Shown piece after piece: positions 44,355-59,300 of a stretch of DNA of 64,000 nt (positions within the stretch are counted from its first letter, which is position 1; the number at the start of each line of letters is the position of its first letter). Both the position numbers and the translations under genes were made by a program. The stretch is taken from the NCBI GenBank assembly GCA_030141605.1, contig JAQGDQ010000094.1:308001-372000 (forward strand), in the 5' to 3' direction. Origin of the DNA: Tubiluchus corallicola. Lineage: Eukaryota > Priapulida > Priapulimorpha > Priapulimorphida > Tubiluchidae. The notes under the pieces were generated by a model. It was not told the DNA's origin, did no database searches, and saw only the letters and a program-made list of their open reading frames with translations.

Positions 44355-47300
44355 CTATCTATTGGTCACAGTGCAAAAACTTTTTACCTTTGCTGCTAAG
44401 TCCTGAAAGACAACAAAAATAAATTGAATTTAGTAACAATAAAGTTAATCCAAAACCAGTAAATTAGTGACCAAAACGAGTAAATTACATATAATGGTTC
44501 TTAAATCTTTTTAAAAAAAAGACGTTCGTAGTTTTACTTTTGATTTACAAGAATCTACATTAAAAATACATTATTTCACTTGAAATAAATAAAAAGTGAA
44601 AGATGAACGCATTCACTGATTTTCCAAGAAATTATCATCAACATTCTCTGTTCAAAATGAGAGGCAATTAAGTGTGAGAAACACAGAACAAGACAAAAAA
44701 TGCACAAAAATAATACCTTGGTAAGTTCAGTTTTATTGTAATTCATCCTATGTTCATATATACATTGTCTTAGAATAACATGTAGCCGTTCTAGTGTGTC
44801 TGCATTCATACCATCTGTGACATTGACTGTGAAGTCTAGCAACTCCTGGCAAATAAAAAAGTTGTTAAAAAAATAACTAAATATTGTAACAAATTCTATT
44901 AAGAACCTAATCAAACTGGCACTCCAAACTAAAAAATAGACAAAGTTTCCAATTTTAGAAAGCCAGAAAAATTGGCAGAGATCATATATCGTGATTAGAT
45001 TGTATATTTTGTGTTTAAGCAAGTTTTTTCTTTTTTTCCTTACATGTAAAGAAAAATCATTCATTTAATAATTATCAGAATGGGATAATTAAATATTTAC
45101 AATTGTTAACTGTGTTCCAAGTCACAAGCTTGAAGATTTCCGTGAAAAGATTACAGAATACCATTTTTTCATTAGGTTATGCAAAGAAATTAGTTTAGCA
45201 GTAGTCCTGTTAGCATATTACTAACATAAACCGAAGAATATTATCCGAAAACAAATCAAAACAATGTTAACAATGAATCCCTATTCTTTTCATATTGCTG
45301 GTTTACTAGTAACAGTTTGTCAATTTCAAATATTACCGTTAATAGATCTAACGTTTTGTTGTAACTTGTCAGTTTTTATATTTTGCTGTGCAATGTACAG
45401 CCCATTAGAATATTGCATTATAGACATTGGGCTTTATAAGTTAACAAACATAAACTTTTAAAACATAAATGCAAAATATTGTTCATCTTTAAATTTTTAA
45501 TCTTTAATCTTCTCCTTTAATGAACATACCTCTAACCTATTCCGGTCAACAACCAAAGGTGGAACAGGTTGGTTAAGAATCTCCAAAGCTTTTAGAGTCT
45601 CTGGATTGGCCACCATTGCTCTTGTCATACGAAATACCATAGAGAGTTCTGAAAAAAATAACAAATTGAAAATACACAAGAACTTAGTAACGTATCACCT
45701 GGCATTTGTCAGCAATTTTTTTCTTTTACAAAATTAACTTGCACAAACACAAACCTTAGCTGCTTCCCTGATAGAAAATTGCACATTAACTTGAAAAAAT
45801 GCATTTTGGTAAAAGATTGACAAGTAGTTACTTAAAGTTTAGACATAACTCACCATTTGCTTGTGATGACGTACATGGCTCGAAAATTGATTCTTTCGGA
45901 TCTTTGTTAGCCATGCTTTTATTTACATCATCACAGTCTATTGGTACATTGTCTGTATTGTGTGCATTATATTCAGACCTCTGAGTATGAGATTCAGTAG
46001 TTTCTGCTGCTATTTTATCACACTCAGCTTCTTTCGGCAACAACTCTCTTTTAGTCATTTGACTGTGATTATCAGAAGTTCTAACGTTTAGTTGTTTGTC
46101 ATCTTCACCTTTCTCCTCAGATCGTACAGAGTCTCCTTGACTACTTTCAGTTAAAGTTGTATCACCTTGTGACTCCCGTGGATTGTTGGTAAGATGTTGT
46201 ATACGCTCCATGTGTCGGTCTATGTAGTACCTCGGAGAAAGCGAACGTCGCTTAGATAAACGTCGCTTAGGTCGACACCAAATGTTGATCTTCTTCAACA
46301 TATTAGCCCTGCGTTTATTGGCCTCCTTGATTTCCTCTGGCCTTAGTGGAGGTGATCGTGGCAAGAGTCGTCTCGGCTTTGGCGGTATCATATTCTCGCT
46401 GTTAATTGGTTCTAAAGTTGGCGGAGTGTCGTCCATGCTCTCATTGCCTTGCGAGGGATGCAGAGGTTGTCGCACTGGTGAAGGTCTTACAGGAGCCACT
46501 CTGTAGTAATTGGGAGCATTTTTGGTGGGTGTCTCGCCTACAAAAACATTAGCAAAAGTTTACATTTGAAAAGTATTTTTTCATACATTAAAAATAGCAG
46601 AAAAACTGAAAAATCTCAAATAAGTGCTATAGCATGTCTCTGTTGCTATGTATATAATAAATTTGTACTTAAAACACCCGTCACATTGGATGACGATGTA
46701 GAAGGCCTGCCTGCGACCCTGTGAAATAAAGGATTTATCAATGATTTTGGCCCCGAAAAAAACTGATTCTTTCATGCTGTCACAATGGATCTTTTCCAGC
46801 TGTATATACAATAATGTATATACTGCAGGTACTACAATCCCCAGGAATGTGGTTGCATTGTATTAAAAGCAGAATTATAGCTGGTTACAAGTATGAAGAT
46901 ACCACATGTATAAAGATTTAGTTCAATGGAGTAAGTCTGATAATACAACTACACGTCCAAATCACTCTCGTGCTGTGTTTTTATATCATGATTTATTCCG
47001 TCATCTAGTGGCTATGATCTTGAACATGCTAAAAATTTTTCTCAGACCATGAAGACTTTCAAGACTATAATGCCTCCTCGGCTATTTTAACTGTGCTGTT
47101 ACTAAGATCCAGAAGTCTCCGCTGCGATCTGACTGAGACCTGGCCAATTTTTATGTTGGTGCGGTGGGGATCTAAAACTTTATTTCACAGGGAATGTCAT
47201 GCCCCAGGCCAGATGAATACTATATAAATATTGTGATATAAAAGAAAAACTAAAGAAACTATTCTGCACCGTGTTAAATTTGTTTGTTGTCTTTACTTTA

Positions 47301-50300
47301 TACCTAATAAGCAGAGTGTGAAGTCCCACAACATATAGCTGGACAGTGTAATTGCTAACAAGTTAAACTTACTATGTATAATGACGTGCGTGGCTCACCA
47401 CATCTACAGTTCCGCATTACAAATTTAAACGAAAAAAATGGAAAGTTCTCTAAAAATAAGTATCATATGACAAAATATAATTTTCAGGTAGTTTTTCTGA
47501 ATTATTAAAAGTACTTTTTCTTGCCCCTGAAAGGCAACTAATCGATTAGTCATTCTGAAAATTGAAAAAGTCGCACCTCTTCGCCGTCTTGATTCTGCTA
47601 TCTCTTCACAAGCTTTTTCGAACTCTGGATTGAGTTCAGCATCCATGACAGAATAAGCTTGATCGCGAAGAGCGCATGCTCTATGCCGTATCTTACGATC
47701 TAAACAAACAAACTTGTCATCGTAATGATCTAATCATCGTAGAAATACACCATTGCAAAGATAAACTAGCTTAAAATTGTTATGTAGTAAGAGGATGAAG
47801 GCAATAGCAGAGTAGTCGCAGTGTGTGCTTAGCAAGTGAACTAAGCCTAGTCAGTAAATAGACTGTCTAGAAAACTTTCAGTGGTTAATTTCACCTGCCA
47901 GATTGACTCTCTCTATTTACCTTGATGAGGAGGCAAAGAGGGAACAAAATGCCACTGCCAGTTCATAATCTGATCTTAGAGGATCATCCTTGATGAGATA
48001 GGCTCCAGTTCTGCCACAACAATATGCACTAAAGGCACTTTTCAACTGGCTTCTCACTCATGTATTGTACTCTGAAGATTACGAAATAAATAAATAAATT
48101 AATTAATTAAGTAGACCATGTTGTTCAGTGCTGGACGGTATTGTTTGCAGAAAACTAGTGTGCAAAAAAAATTATGGTAGTGGCAGAAGTTTAACTGGTA
48201 GCTAGATCGTATTAATGAGATGACTGTATCTGTAAAAACAAACATGATCTCCTCATTACCTGTTGGAGCTCTATCTGGATTATACAGTAGTGCATTTTTA
48301 CAAATCAGATCAATATCATCCATGAACTGTTTAACTGTTTCATATTGATGTAGGTCAATTTTTTCCATCATTGTCTGCAGATCCATTGGGTTGTCTATAA
48401 CTTCTGCATAATCAGTAACCTGAACAATGGAATAGATTAAAGTGTTATTGTTAGAGATCCTGCATTAAAAATGTATAGTAATGATGCGTTGAAGACTGTA
48501 AGAGAGTCAGACTTGCTTGACAGTGCAGGAAATCAAACTAGAATTTATTGATAGGTAATAGATCTAAGGCAGCCCAACAACCTTGCAAAACAAGTTTCAA
48601 AAACGTGTTACCACCAAAAATGCTTACTTCATTGATGTCTACTGGCTTATAGAATATTTGAAATGTTCGATCACTAGCAAGCTTGTTGACCACGTCTCGC
48701 AGAAAGTTGCGGAGTTCCCTGACTGTTGTTTCTTCCTGCTGACGTAATTTCTTCAGTTCACTTTCTGTCAACTTCTTTGGCTCTGGTGGCAGGGCTATAG
48801 GCAACGCCTCCAAAGCGCGCTTTGCTACAACAATATTTTCAGTTTATGAGTAATAATATTTAATGAATCAATGAGACATGCTGACACAATCAATGAGACA
48901 CATTACTGAGCATAAAAAACACATTTCTCAGGCTTTTAAATTTTTATGATAAGTAGCGCCAAAAAACATAATAAGCACATACTTGATAACACAGAATGTG
49001 CAAAACGCTGGAAAGGGTTACAACACTTGCGTTGATGCACCTGCAAAAGCAAAGTTGAAAGAAAGACTGTCTTATCAGTAAACCTACCAGCTAAGGTTTT
49101 TCGTGGGGGAGGCTGAGCTACTTGGACTAGAAAGATATTAGTAAAAAATGCCCTCCTCTCAGCAGCTGATGGTGCAGTAATGTGAACAACCTCCTTCCTT
49201 TCATTATCAAAAAGATTGTAAACCTAAAATAGTAGAAGAAGGTCAATCAATTTAAGTTCTGTACTTCTGTCTGCAGTAATGCCGTTATCACAATCCTGTG
49301 ACTCATCCTAGTATTGAAATAACATTACTTAACAGACTAGAGCAAAATTCTTGAAAAATATGTTAGACTTAGGAAAAACTGGCTGTTTCAGTAACATCAG
49401 AATTTACTCACACTTAAAGTCAAGATAAACATGACACGTGGCATAAGCAAGCTGTCATCTTAACGACCAGTGAAACCCAGCTAACTCAGTACTTTATAAA
49501 GTAGCACAAAAGAAACCATAGCAGATATAAAAAGAGTACTGTTTGTTTAACAAGTTTGACATGGTTAAGTGTGACAACGTTTAAGGAAAGTTCACTTTAG
49601 TTCCCTTAAAATGAAGTTACTTTGAAGCAACAGAAATGTTGTGTGTGTGTGTGTGTGTGTGCGTGTGTGCGTGCGTGCATGTGCGTGTTACAACAGTTTA
49701 CTCGCTTAAGCAACAATGTACAAACGGTAAGTCATTGGAAATAGTTACAAAAATGACCAAAGAGAATTAAACTAAACTTCTGGTAAGACTTCATTTTCAT
49801 TTTAACTATGCAGTCTTGAAAACATCATAAATGCACTTACTGGGCAGACAAGATGTGAGACAGATAAATGAAAAACAGCAGCATTTAATAAACTTTTTAT
49901 AGGATCTGACACAAAAATCAATAAATTTAACCTCATCGGGCAAATCCTCATCTGATTCGGTAGTGGCAAAAAATAGGACTGGTGCACTGGGCCCAATATC
50001 TGCTAACATTAGCAAGAAGCTGGCACGTAACGTATCTGAAAGAACACTCCACCACTTGTCAATTCGGGGTGTGTACAGAATACACGGACACGTGCGCCGT
50101 GCCTCTCGAAACACCTGTAAATAAAGCATATAATTTATTACTTGCATTTCAAATTTATTTGCGAGCATGTGAATTTACAATCAGAACTATAATTTGTCAC
50201 AGATAAGATTAATTGTCACTCAGTTTACTACCATCGCTTTACATCTTTTAGATAGATAAATAAAAATGAAAATAGCTACTGCACAGAAAAGGGAAAAAAG

Positions 50301-53300
50301 CTAGTTAAATAATGCAAGCTAATAAACTATATTTGAAATGCCACATAGCAGTTTTCATATTTTAGTCAGTAAAAAACATACATTTTGGTAGTACATCTTT
50401 AATGTAACAAAATAAATCACAGAGTTTAAATTTGGGGTTAGGTCTCATATTGGTGGGGAGTAAAAAACAATCTACAATGCTAGTCTAGTATGCACTTTAG
50501 TCTCCCAGCTAAAAAAATTTCAAATTTTCATTCTGTAGGTGAGTACAACCTCATGCAAAAAAACAAAGTGATAAATTTTTAGCAATAGATAGATACTTGT
50601 GTACAATTTTCCTCTGGCGTGCTTGCACTCGTGCCATACAATGTGGACAAGTCAATACGATGTACAGGTATCTGCTCTAGTTGATGCAGAACAGCAGGTG
50701 CCAGGTGAGTACAATGACCTTGACCTGAATGACCTGTTAGCAACAACCGAGGCTGATGTGTTAGAGAATACCTTCAAAAAGACAAGATCACAGATAACGT
50801 ATAAAAAACAAAAGAGAGACGAAAAACAGGATACACACCTTAACATCATGTCACTAAAACGTGCCTTACATTTTACCTTTACAGGTTTTCATTCCAAAAC
50901 TTTTATCATTCAACTAAAATGGTGCGTTGAAGTATATGACTATCAGCAATAAATTTTGCTATGATAGACTTACTTAGCGAATGAAGGTTGTAATAATGGT
51001 CCATTCTGGGTTGTCATGTCAGAAACACCATCGTAAATATTAACATGAGCGTCAGTATCATCGTCCATTAGATCAATAACAGCATTTTCTGCAATAAAAA
51101 ACTACATGTCTAATCAATGCACTGCAGCTCTAAAAATATGTTAAATTAGTTCTACTTTAACATTCTAAGATGAAACAATAAACTGGCAAAGGCATCTGGA
51201 CCCATCTCCTCAACAAGATAAACATCTAAAACAGCAAAGCAGATGAAACCAACAGAAGCAGTTTCGCAGCAGTTACCTATTCATTCAGCAGTAACCAGGC
51301 TCAGTGTTGATTAATTTATGCAGCAATTCACACACCATGACAATTCACCTATTTTCACAATAGCAGGGGTTGATGACAATACTTTGCAAAAATGATGAAC
51401 ACTAGCATTTTGTTAAATTACTATAAAAAAAAAGTTACAAAACTTGTAGAAAAGTAAGTTTATCAGTTTTTAAAAGTTAAAAGAGATCTATTGTGTTGTG
51501 TTTATGAATAGCCAAGTCACAAACAATTTACACATTTATTAAATGTGGATTAAACAAAAAACTATTCAATATTACATAGGCTGGTACAATTCAAAACAAT
51601 AAAAAAACTTGCACTTGCACAGTTTATTACTAGACTGACCGTCAGTAACGTGAATTGTGTTCATTTGTGATACGGCTACAGGAAATGACAAATAGAGTTG
51701 CTTCAGCACTTTCTGTAAAGAGGTCTGGAACAGAGGTGCCATGACAGGCGATAGAGCATGACCCGGAGAAGCATTTGACCTCTGAGACGACGGTACAATC
51801 ATCTAAAGTAAAAGTTTCATATTAAATTAGTTAGCTGAACTTAACTTTGAAGTTAACTTTCATCACTATCACAAACTACTATTACTTGCATTGCGATATC
51901 TAGGTATTATGGAAAACTGTCTATTAAAAAAAACAATCTATCAATCTATAGCCTACTCATCAACTACTGTGCTTCTAAGGGAAAAGGTTTTTCCATTTCT
52001 CACTTTTAGTAAAGATTTTAAATGTTACAAGATAAAAAAAATTGTGTTACAGTATTTTCTTTTTGGTGCACACAAAAACGTTTAGCATTTATTTTGTGTG
52101 CCGCAGATTAAATTTTATTCCAAAAAGTAGCAAATTTTCAACGATTCATTCACAGATTTCCCATATTGCAGCAGCCATAAATTATTGCAATGAAAAGGTA
52201 AGCTTACCTGTATTAGACACTAACTTATTGTAAAGATTTATGTAAACAAAAAATGCATAATAAAGTCACTAATGTCGTTCCGTAAAATGTACAATGGATT
52301 AATATACTAATAATTTTTTTATTTCGTTACGAGTGTTTGGGCTCATAAGACGAGACATGCATTGCATTACAAGAATGTATGCATTTTGTTGCAGCATATG
52401 ACATGTGTTCTTGTAGTGCTGATAAAATAACAAGGCATATATTGCAGCAGTGTATGGACTTAGTAACATCATGCTGGTGCATATATGCTTATGATTCTCA
52501 TGTATACTTATGAGATACTTATGATACCTATGATACTTATGTGTCTACACTTTACGACACCATGTACAAAATAGGAAGCTCTACTTCCTAATGTTACATC
52601 ACCAAGAAATGGGTTGAAAAGTCACCCTTTATCACCTTAATGGTATTATGTTTTACAAACACAACTAACATAGTGGGAAAAGCAGAGAAATAGAGATATT
52701 GCAAATGATATAGTTAAATTTTTAACCAAGATACACAGAGCAATTTAAGTTTATTTGTAGCAGAAAGTAATAGCGATCTAGAAAAGATCTATATGAAAAG
52801 ATATAAAGGTACATTAGGTCTATTTGGAAAGTATAAAAAAGATCGGTATCCATATTTTATAGTGTAGCTAGTTTGTAGTAAATTACTCTGATTATGTGGC
52901 TAAACTTATTGCACTAGCTGCACTAGCTGATGAAAATGCCCATGCAGTCGAAATTGATTTTCGTACTAAGTAAAGCAATTTTCACAGATAAAGAGAAAAA
53001 GAAAAAACAACTAAATGATTTTGCCAACTTTAATTCATTTTGAGTTGAAACACATAATAAAATACCTGCATGGCATCAAAAAAATTCTTCGCAGTGATTT
53101 GTATGGAGGTTACATCTAGCTGAAGTTTCTCCTTAGAGAAATATATCTGTGGATATCGTCCTCTCAATGCAAAAAGAAATGCTTCAGTGCACAATGCTTT
53201 CAGATCAGCACCACAGTAGCCTGAATAGAACACAAACTGCTATTAGACCAGTATTGATAAAATAAATAGCTTATTGAATAGCAAGCACTTAAAGTTGATT

Positions 53301-56300
53301 GCAAAAATTAACTATTACTTTTATTAAACATTTATACTTAATAGTTTCTAATAATATTAAATAAAAACACTCCTGAACAATGAATTAAAAGCTGACGTCT
53401 CAGCATGAAATTATCCGTTAAAATCCCAGAATGTTTCACAAAGTTTCTTTTGTATCATAAGACTTAAATCAAATAAAAGCTGAATGAGTTAAAATTGAAA
53501 AACCTTTTCAATTTCTGGGTAATATAATATAACATAATTTACATAGCTGGGATACACTTGTGAAATTTAGTTAAACATTACCTGAATATTATTAGTGGTC
53601 TTCTAAAATACACACTTAAAACTCATTATTTGGAAGAATAAGTAAGAAATAAAACCAATAAATATTTAAAATAAAAACCATAACAAAGAGGCTTGCATTT
53701 AAAAATGGCTAAGAAATACCTAGTGACTGCATACTGCTGTCCTCTGTTGGTATTAAATGTATTTCGAAGACCATTAATAAAACTTGGTACTGTTGGATTG
53801 TGTATTTATTTCTCATTCTAAAATTCACAGGTGTAGAAATCCTATTTAGATTATTCTGTATATAAATTGTTTTTATCAGCCTGTTATTTATAAAATTTAT
53901 TCAATTTTAACTCCTTTAATTTTAATCTAATTTTAGGCTCACAATACAAAGAGAAACAATGAGAAACGTTATGGAATTTTAATAAACAATGAATCACAAT
54001 TGCATAATACAGTCAAACCTCTTTATACTGCCCACTTTAGGACACCACCTCCCCCCACCCCAGAAAAGTTGGCGTTATAGCCAGATTGGTGCAATAGTGT
54101 ACACAGGCTAGAATCCTAAATTCTTGCTCTAAAGGTTAACGAATTAAAAGAAAATTATTAAATTTATCATTTGTGAATTAATTACTCACTCAAAATTAGT
54201 CATGTCTATTAAGAACTTTTTGTTTACATAATAAACTTGTCCTGTACTCAACTGCTGTTATGTACAATCTTTATAACATTTAATTACATATTTGAATCAA
54301 AATTAAGCAAGATTACATTCAGCCGTAAGTTTGTTTTTAATCTTCGACCAGAAGTCACCACACAGAAAGACGCAGTATTTTTAATTATACGAATGAACAA
54401 TTTCCCACGACCATCAATACATTACATTCCTCCCACATTAGATTAAAGTTCTCCTCTAATACAAATGTGCTGCGATCTATGAAGGAAAGATTTCTCTTCT
54501 GCAGGAGATTTGTTGTCTACACTACAAGAGACGGGAATTTCTGTGGAACTTCGGAAAACAACTACTCTCAGAAGTTCTGCAAGTGGTGCTGGCTTATCTA
54601 TAAGAGTTCCAAGTGAACATGGGATTGGAATCTGCTCATCCAGAGACATGGAACAGTCACACTGTACATCATAACCACGTAATTTGATGTGATCTTGATG
54701 TTTCTTCCATAGAAATCCACCACAAAGTCTCATGGTAAAGGTCACTGGTCCCATTTTATTTTCTAACACTCCAGACATCCATTTAGGCTTTCCAAGAAAG
54801 TTCATGATCCAAATGCAGATATAAAAGACGGTAGGTCAACTGCTCTATTAAACATGTCTGTATGAAAAAAAGGTTAAGTCATAACTACAAATATCTTGCT
54901 GGGATTTGCTTGAATGATTCTAATGAACAAGCAAACATCACCTTCTTGCTGGTGAAAAAGAACCACGTTTTTTCTTATCAGTTGTCGTCATGACTACGTG
55001 TCAGTATGTGCCAGTACGCAGTGCATTCATTATGATTATACAATGTAAGGTACAGCTTGCAAGCAATCAAAACATGATGACATGCATTCTTTTATACAAC
55101 ATGTGATGTCTAGTTAGTGTCTACGACTCAACCGGACATGTAACAGCCTCGTACAGCAGGCATTATATCAAGAAGCCGCTGGCATTAGTTGAGACTGCTG
55201 GCAGTATTTCCTGATTGAACACATGTATTAATTTGCCGTGGGATGGAGGGTAATGGGTGGCGGTATAACGGTTATTTTTATATACAGCTGAAAACATCCA
55301 TTTTGTTCCTGGCCATTTTGCAGGCGGTACACAAGTTTGACAGCACAATGAGGTTTGACGTTCCTCAAAAGTAAGTATTCATATAATATCACATAATCAT
55401 CAATGTGTATACAAAGAAATGTAATCAAGCTATTAAATTATCATAATTTCATATAATAATAGTTGAATAATATATGTAAGTTTTTTACCAACAGTTTTTT
55501 GTGCAACTTCTTGAACAAACCAATCAGCTAATGGTGGATTCCAATTCTTGGTATGAATGTGTAAAATACTGCGACGAGCCTAAAGAAATACAGCTACTCA
55601 TGGCTATTTACAACAAACAGGTCTATATTTAGCTTTAAAAACAAGAAAACGAAGAAATATATTATATATGCTAACACTTAAATGTGTCATTATCACCATA
55701 TAGTAGGAAGATATCTCAAGTGTGTTATACTGTGCTTAGTATACGAAAATGGATAAGTAAAAATGTTAAAATTGTTATAGCACGATAAATACTTATAAAC
55801 GTACTGCAGGATTCTTAATGACGATAATTCATCATCACGCTTTATTGCATACTCAAATGCCTGAGCATGAGAAATGTTGTTATAAACCTCACGTGAAACA
55901 TTTCAACATTACAAGAGTTACTAGTATGCTGATATATGATATGATCAAATATTAGATCTACTCAGTACTTACCACTTCGGAAGGTAAGGGAAACAGAAAT
56001 TCTCTGTCGAATCGTCCTGGACGACGCAAAGCCGGATCAATCGTATCAATGCGATTTGTGGCACCAATAACGACAATCTCACCACGACAATCCAAACCGT
56101 CCATCAATGCCAGCAGCGTGGATACAATAGAACTGTGGATCTGTTCATGACGACTGGATCGTACTGGAGCTAAGCCATCAATCTCATCAAAGAATATGAT
56201 AGACGGTCTCAACTGATAAGCCTACACAAGAAACATTATTACTATGTAATGAACGTAATCAAGTATTTAACTATGGCAGAGTTGAAATATTCATAATAAC

Positions 56301-59300
56301 TAGTGCTTCTAACACCTACACAGTACACAATTAATACAGGATTAAAGAAGGTTACATTATTTTGATGTTTGAACAAAAGAGAATGTTAATAGCTGTTTTA
56401 CAGTTACAAAATAAGAAAACACTAAATGAGTAAATTGAGCACCTGGTCAAATAAAAGTCTCAGTTGCCTTTCCGATTCCCCCAACCATTTGCTGAGGCAA
56501 TCAGCTCCCTTGCGCATGAAGAATGCCACCCTCTTGTCACCAACAGAACACTCATTAGCCAATGCTCGTGCAACCAGTGTCTTGCCTGTACCTGTTATTA
56601 TTAATAAATAATGAACTTGTAAAGAAATTTCAATTTTTGTTGCTTGTTTTGCATTTGTAGTCTGCAGTTTTGATACATTATCACTTATAGAACATAGGAA
56701 TCATGCTGTGATGACAGAACTTTCCACTATTATCTGAAGTCAGTGTGCAGACAAAATGTGCAGTTTTGCATTGAATATAATAGCAATTATAGTAATCGAG
56801 AATACTTCATTAGCAAACGCGAAGCATATTAATAGGCACAAGCAAAAACTAAGTATCTGATAGCTAAAATTTTAAATAATTCTTTCCTAGTATGGTTGAT
56901 CAATCAAGTTTTCTAACACCTTGAAACACATACATAAGCATACCTGGAGGTCCGTGGAACAATACTCCCCTTGGTGGTGTAATCTTATAGCGTTCAAAAG
57001 CTTCAGGATACATGAGAGGAAAAACAATCATCTCTTTAAGCTTACGTATGTGTTTGCCAAGACCACCAACACTGTCAAATGTCACCTAATTACAAAACAC
57101 TTTTAAGTTCAAATAAATTCAACTTAAACTCACAGGAAACTCAAATGTGAAGCAGATGACATTTATGCATAAAAATAAGTACAGTGCTCAAGAACATGAC
57201 TCACCGTTCTATCTACATCCATAGGATCAATATCAGCTAGGCTTGAACCGATTTTCACACGATCATGGAGCAAGGCATTTTTTGAAACATCATCAGCACG
57301 GAGATTCATGGGCAAAAGCCTAGAAAAAATTGTGTACAGGCTTAATGAATCTAATTAAGAAATTACACTCAATGAAAAACAATCTGAAGCTTGCTAAATA
57401 TTCTTAACACTAAATCAATGAAAAAATAGATAGAAACAACTACAAAATAAACATCAACATACACAGTCTCATCTGTTTTGATTTTATTTTTGGACAGACA
57501 CACAGACAGATATGATGATTAAATGCTCAACTCAGACTCAGACTTCTGGGTCCTGCCAAAGTAAAGTGAGTAAAATGACGTAACTGCAAAATTTTATTTT
57601 CAGTAAATTGAATTTAATGTCAATCGACATGATAGCATACATTATGCAACCCGCGGCAATAGCTTTTAGGCCAACGTACTTGTAATTGAAGTACTTTTTT
57701 CTTTGTACAAGTGCGATATTGAAATGAGCTTATGTAAAGGCAGGATATCAGTTAGTGGCAACGTCGCTTTGCCACTAAAACTCTGTTATTAGTAATGGCA
57801 CTGTTATAGCGAATAGGCAAAGTAACTATTTGCTTTAGAGTTTTATCCAAGAAATACAGAGCAGGCACAGTTGCAAACATTATTTTGTATAAAGAATCTT
57901 GATTGTTTATCATTTGAACCTTCCACAAAAATTTGTACTTGTTTTAAGGCACATTAAATAGATCATAAAGAGCTTATAACATCTTCATCTAGCTAATTAA
58001 TAAACAAAAATTTGTGTTCAAATCAGTGGCGCAAGTTGGCATTCTAAAGCTAAAATTATAAGTCTATTATACAAAATTACAACATGCTACTTATACTAAT
58101 TGTGCCTTAACTATTATACTTACATCTTACAGCACTAACAGGAGTTTAACATGAGTTATAAATGAAACTATATTAATATATATTTCATTATATAAAACAG
58201 ATCAGTTCTTTATAATCCATTAAACTAGAAATATACGTTTTATGCAAACACGAGCATCATTTGAGTCCAAAAAAGGAAAATTTTATAATGTTAATGACCG
58301 ACTTTAATTAATGTTTTAGTTTGTCAGAACGAAGTCAGTCGAAGCACGATTTATAAGCGGCTTTAGTCAAAAAGTTTTACTGTGATTATCAGGCAGCCCG
58401 GTGCCTAGAAAGTCCAGTTATTCTGTCTCACACTGCAGTCACTTTTTCAACCCAAAAGTATTTATTTGGCAGGATGTGATTCGTTAGGATGTCACTAGTT
58501 CAAAACAGAAACATTGTAGTAATGCATTATTAACTAGAGCTGTTTATTTAATTAATTTTACAATAAAATTTAATCCAATTGAAAAAGTAGCAATTCGTTA
58601 ATTAATATCTCAGTTTTGGATATACGATGCTCGCTGTCACACCCCTTGTTTGAATTTGTTAACAGAGCCCACTGCATCTTTCTTAACAATCGGCTGTGAT
58701 GAATGATGCAAAATCTTATGGAAAGTTATACAACTGTTGTGCCAGTGGAGCGTCACTGAACATAAGTATGCAAAATCAGGAGAGACAAAATTTTGGCAAG
58801 ACTTTGCTTATATGATTGTTATTTTATCTCTAGGAAGCACCATGCATTGAATGCTAGTTCATCCACTAGCTGCTCGGATGATGGCGATAACAAAGGGACC
58901 ACATGTAGCTTTCGCTATTCTAACAAATTCAATTCAATCTCTCACATATCCACGTCTTTTTTGCAATTAACATTCAATGTGTGGGTGAACAGAATGGCAC
59001 TCTTGCGGAGGCCACTTACAATGGACTCATAAAAGAGTGCCCAGTTTCAAGAAACTTCATTTCGATTGTTGCCACACAAACCTCTTTACTGACATAATAA
59101 AGTCTAAAGCCTAAAATAACGTCCACTGTTTTAAGAAAAATTAATATAATGTGGCTGACATAAACAATAGAATTTGTGTCATTGTAGTTTCAAGTCGGGA
59201 AGTTATGTCACAGAGTCAGGCTCCAGCAAAGTGCATATCTTGGATTACATCCTTTTGCCTTGCCTTTGGCATTGAGCGCATTTTTCAGATACACTGCTCT

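Noticed and set aside
58793-59032. Small gene on the plus strand resembling an ATAD2 segment
   Set aside because: It is the antisense copy of an ATAD2 exon with its intron; the frame includes intron sequence and there is no partner exon.
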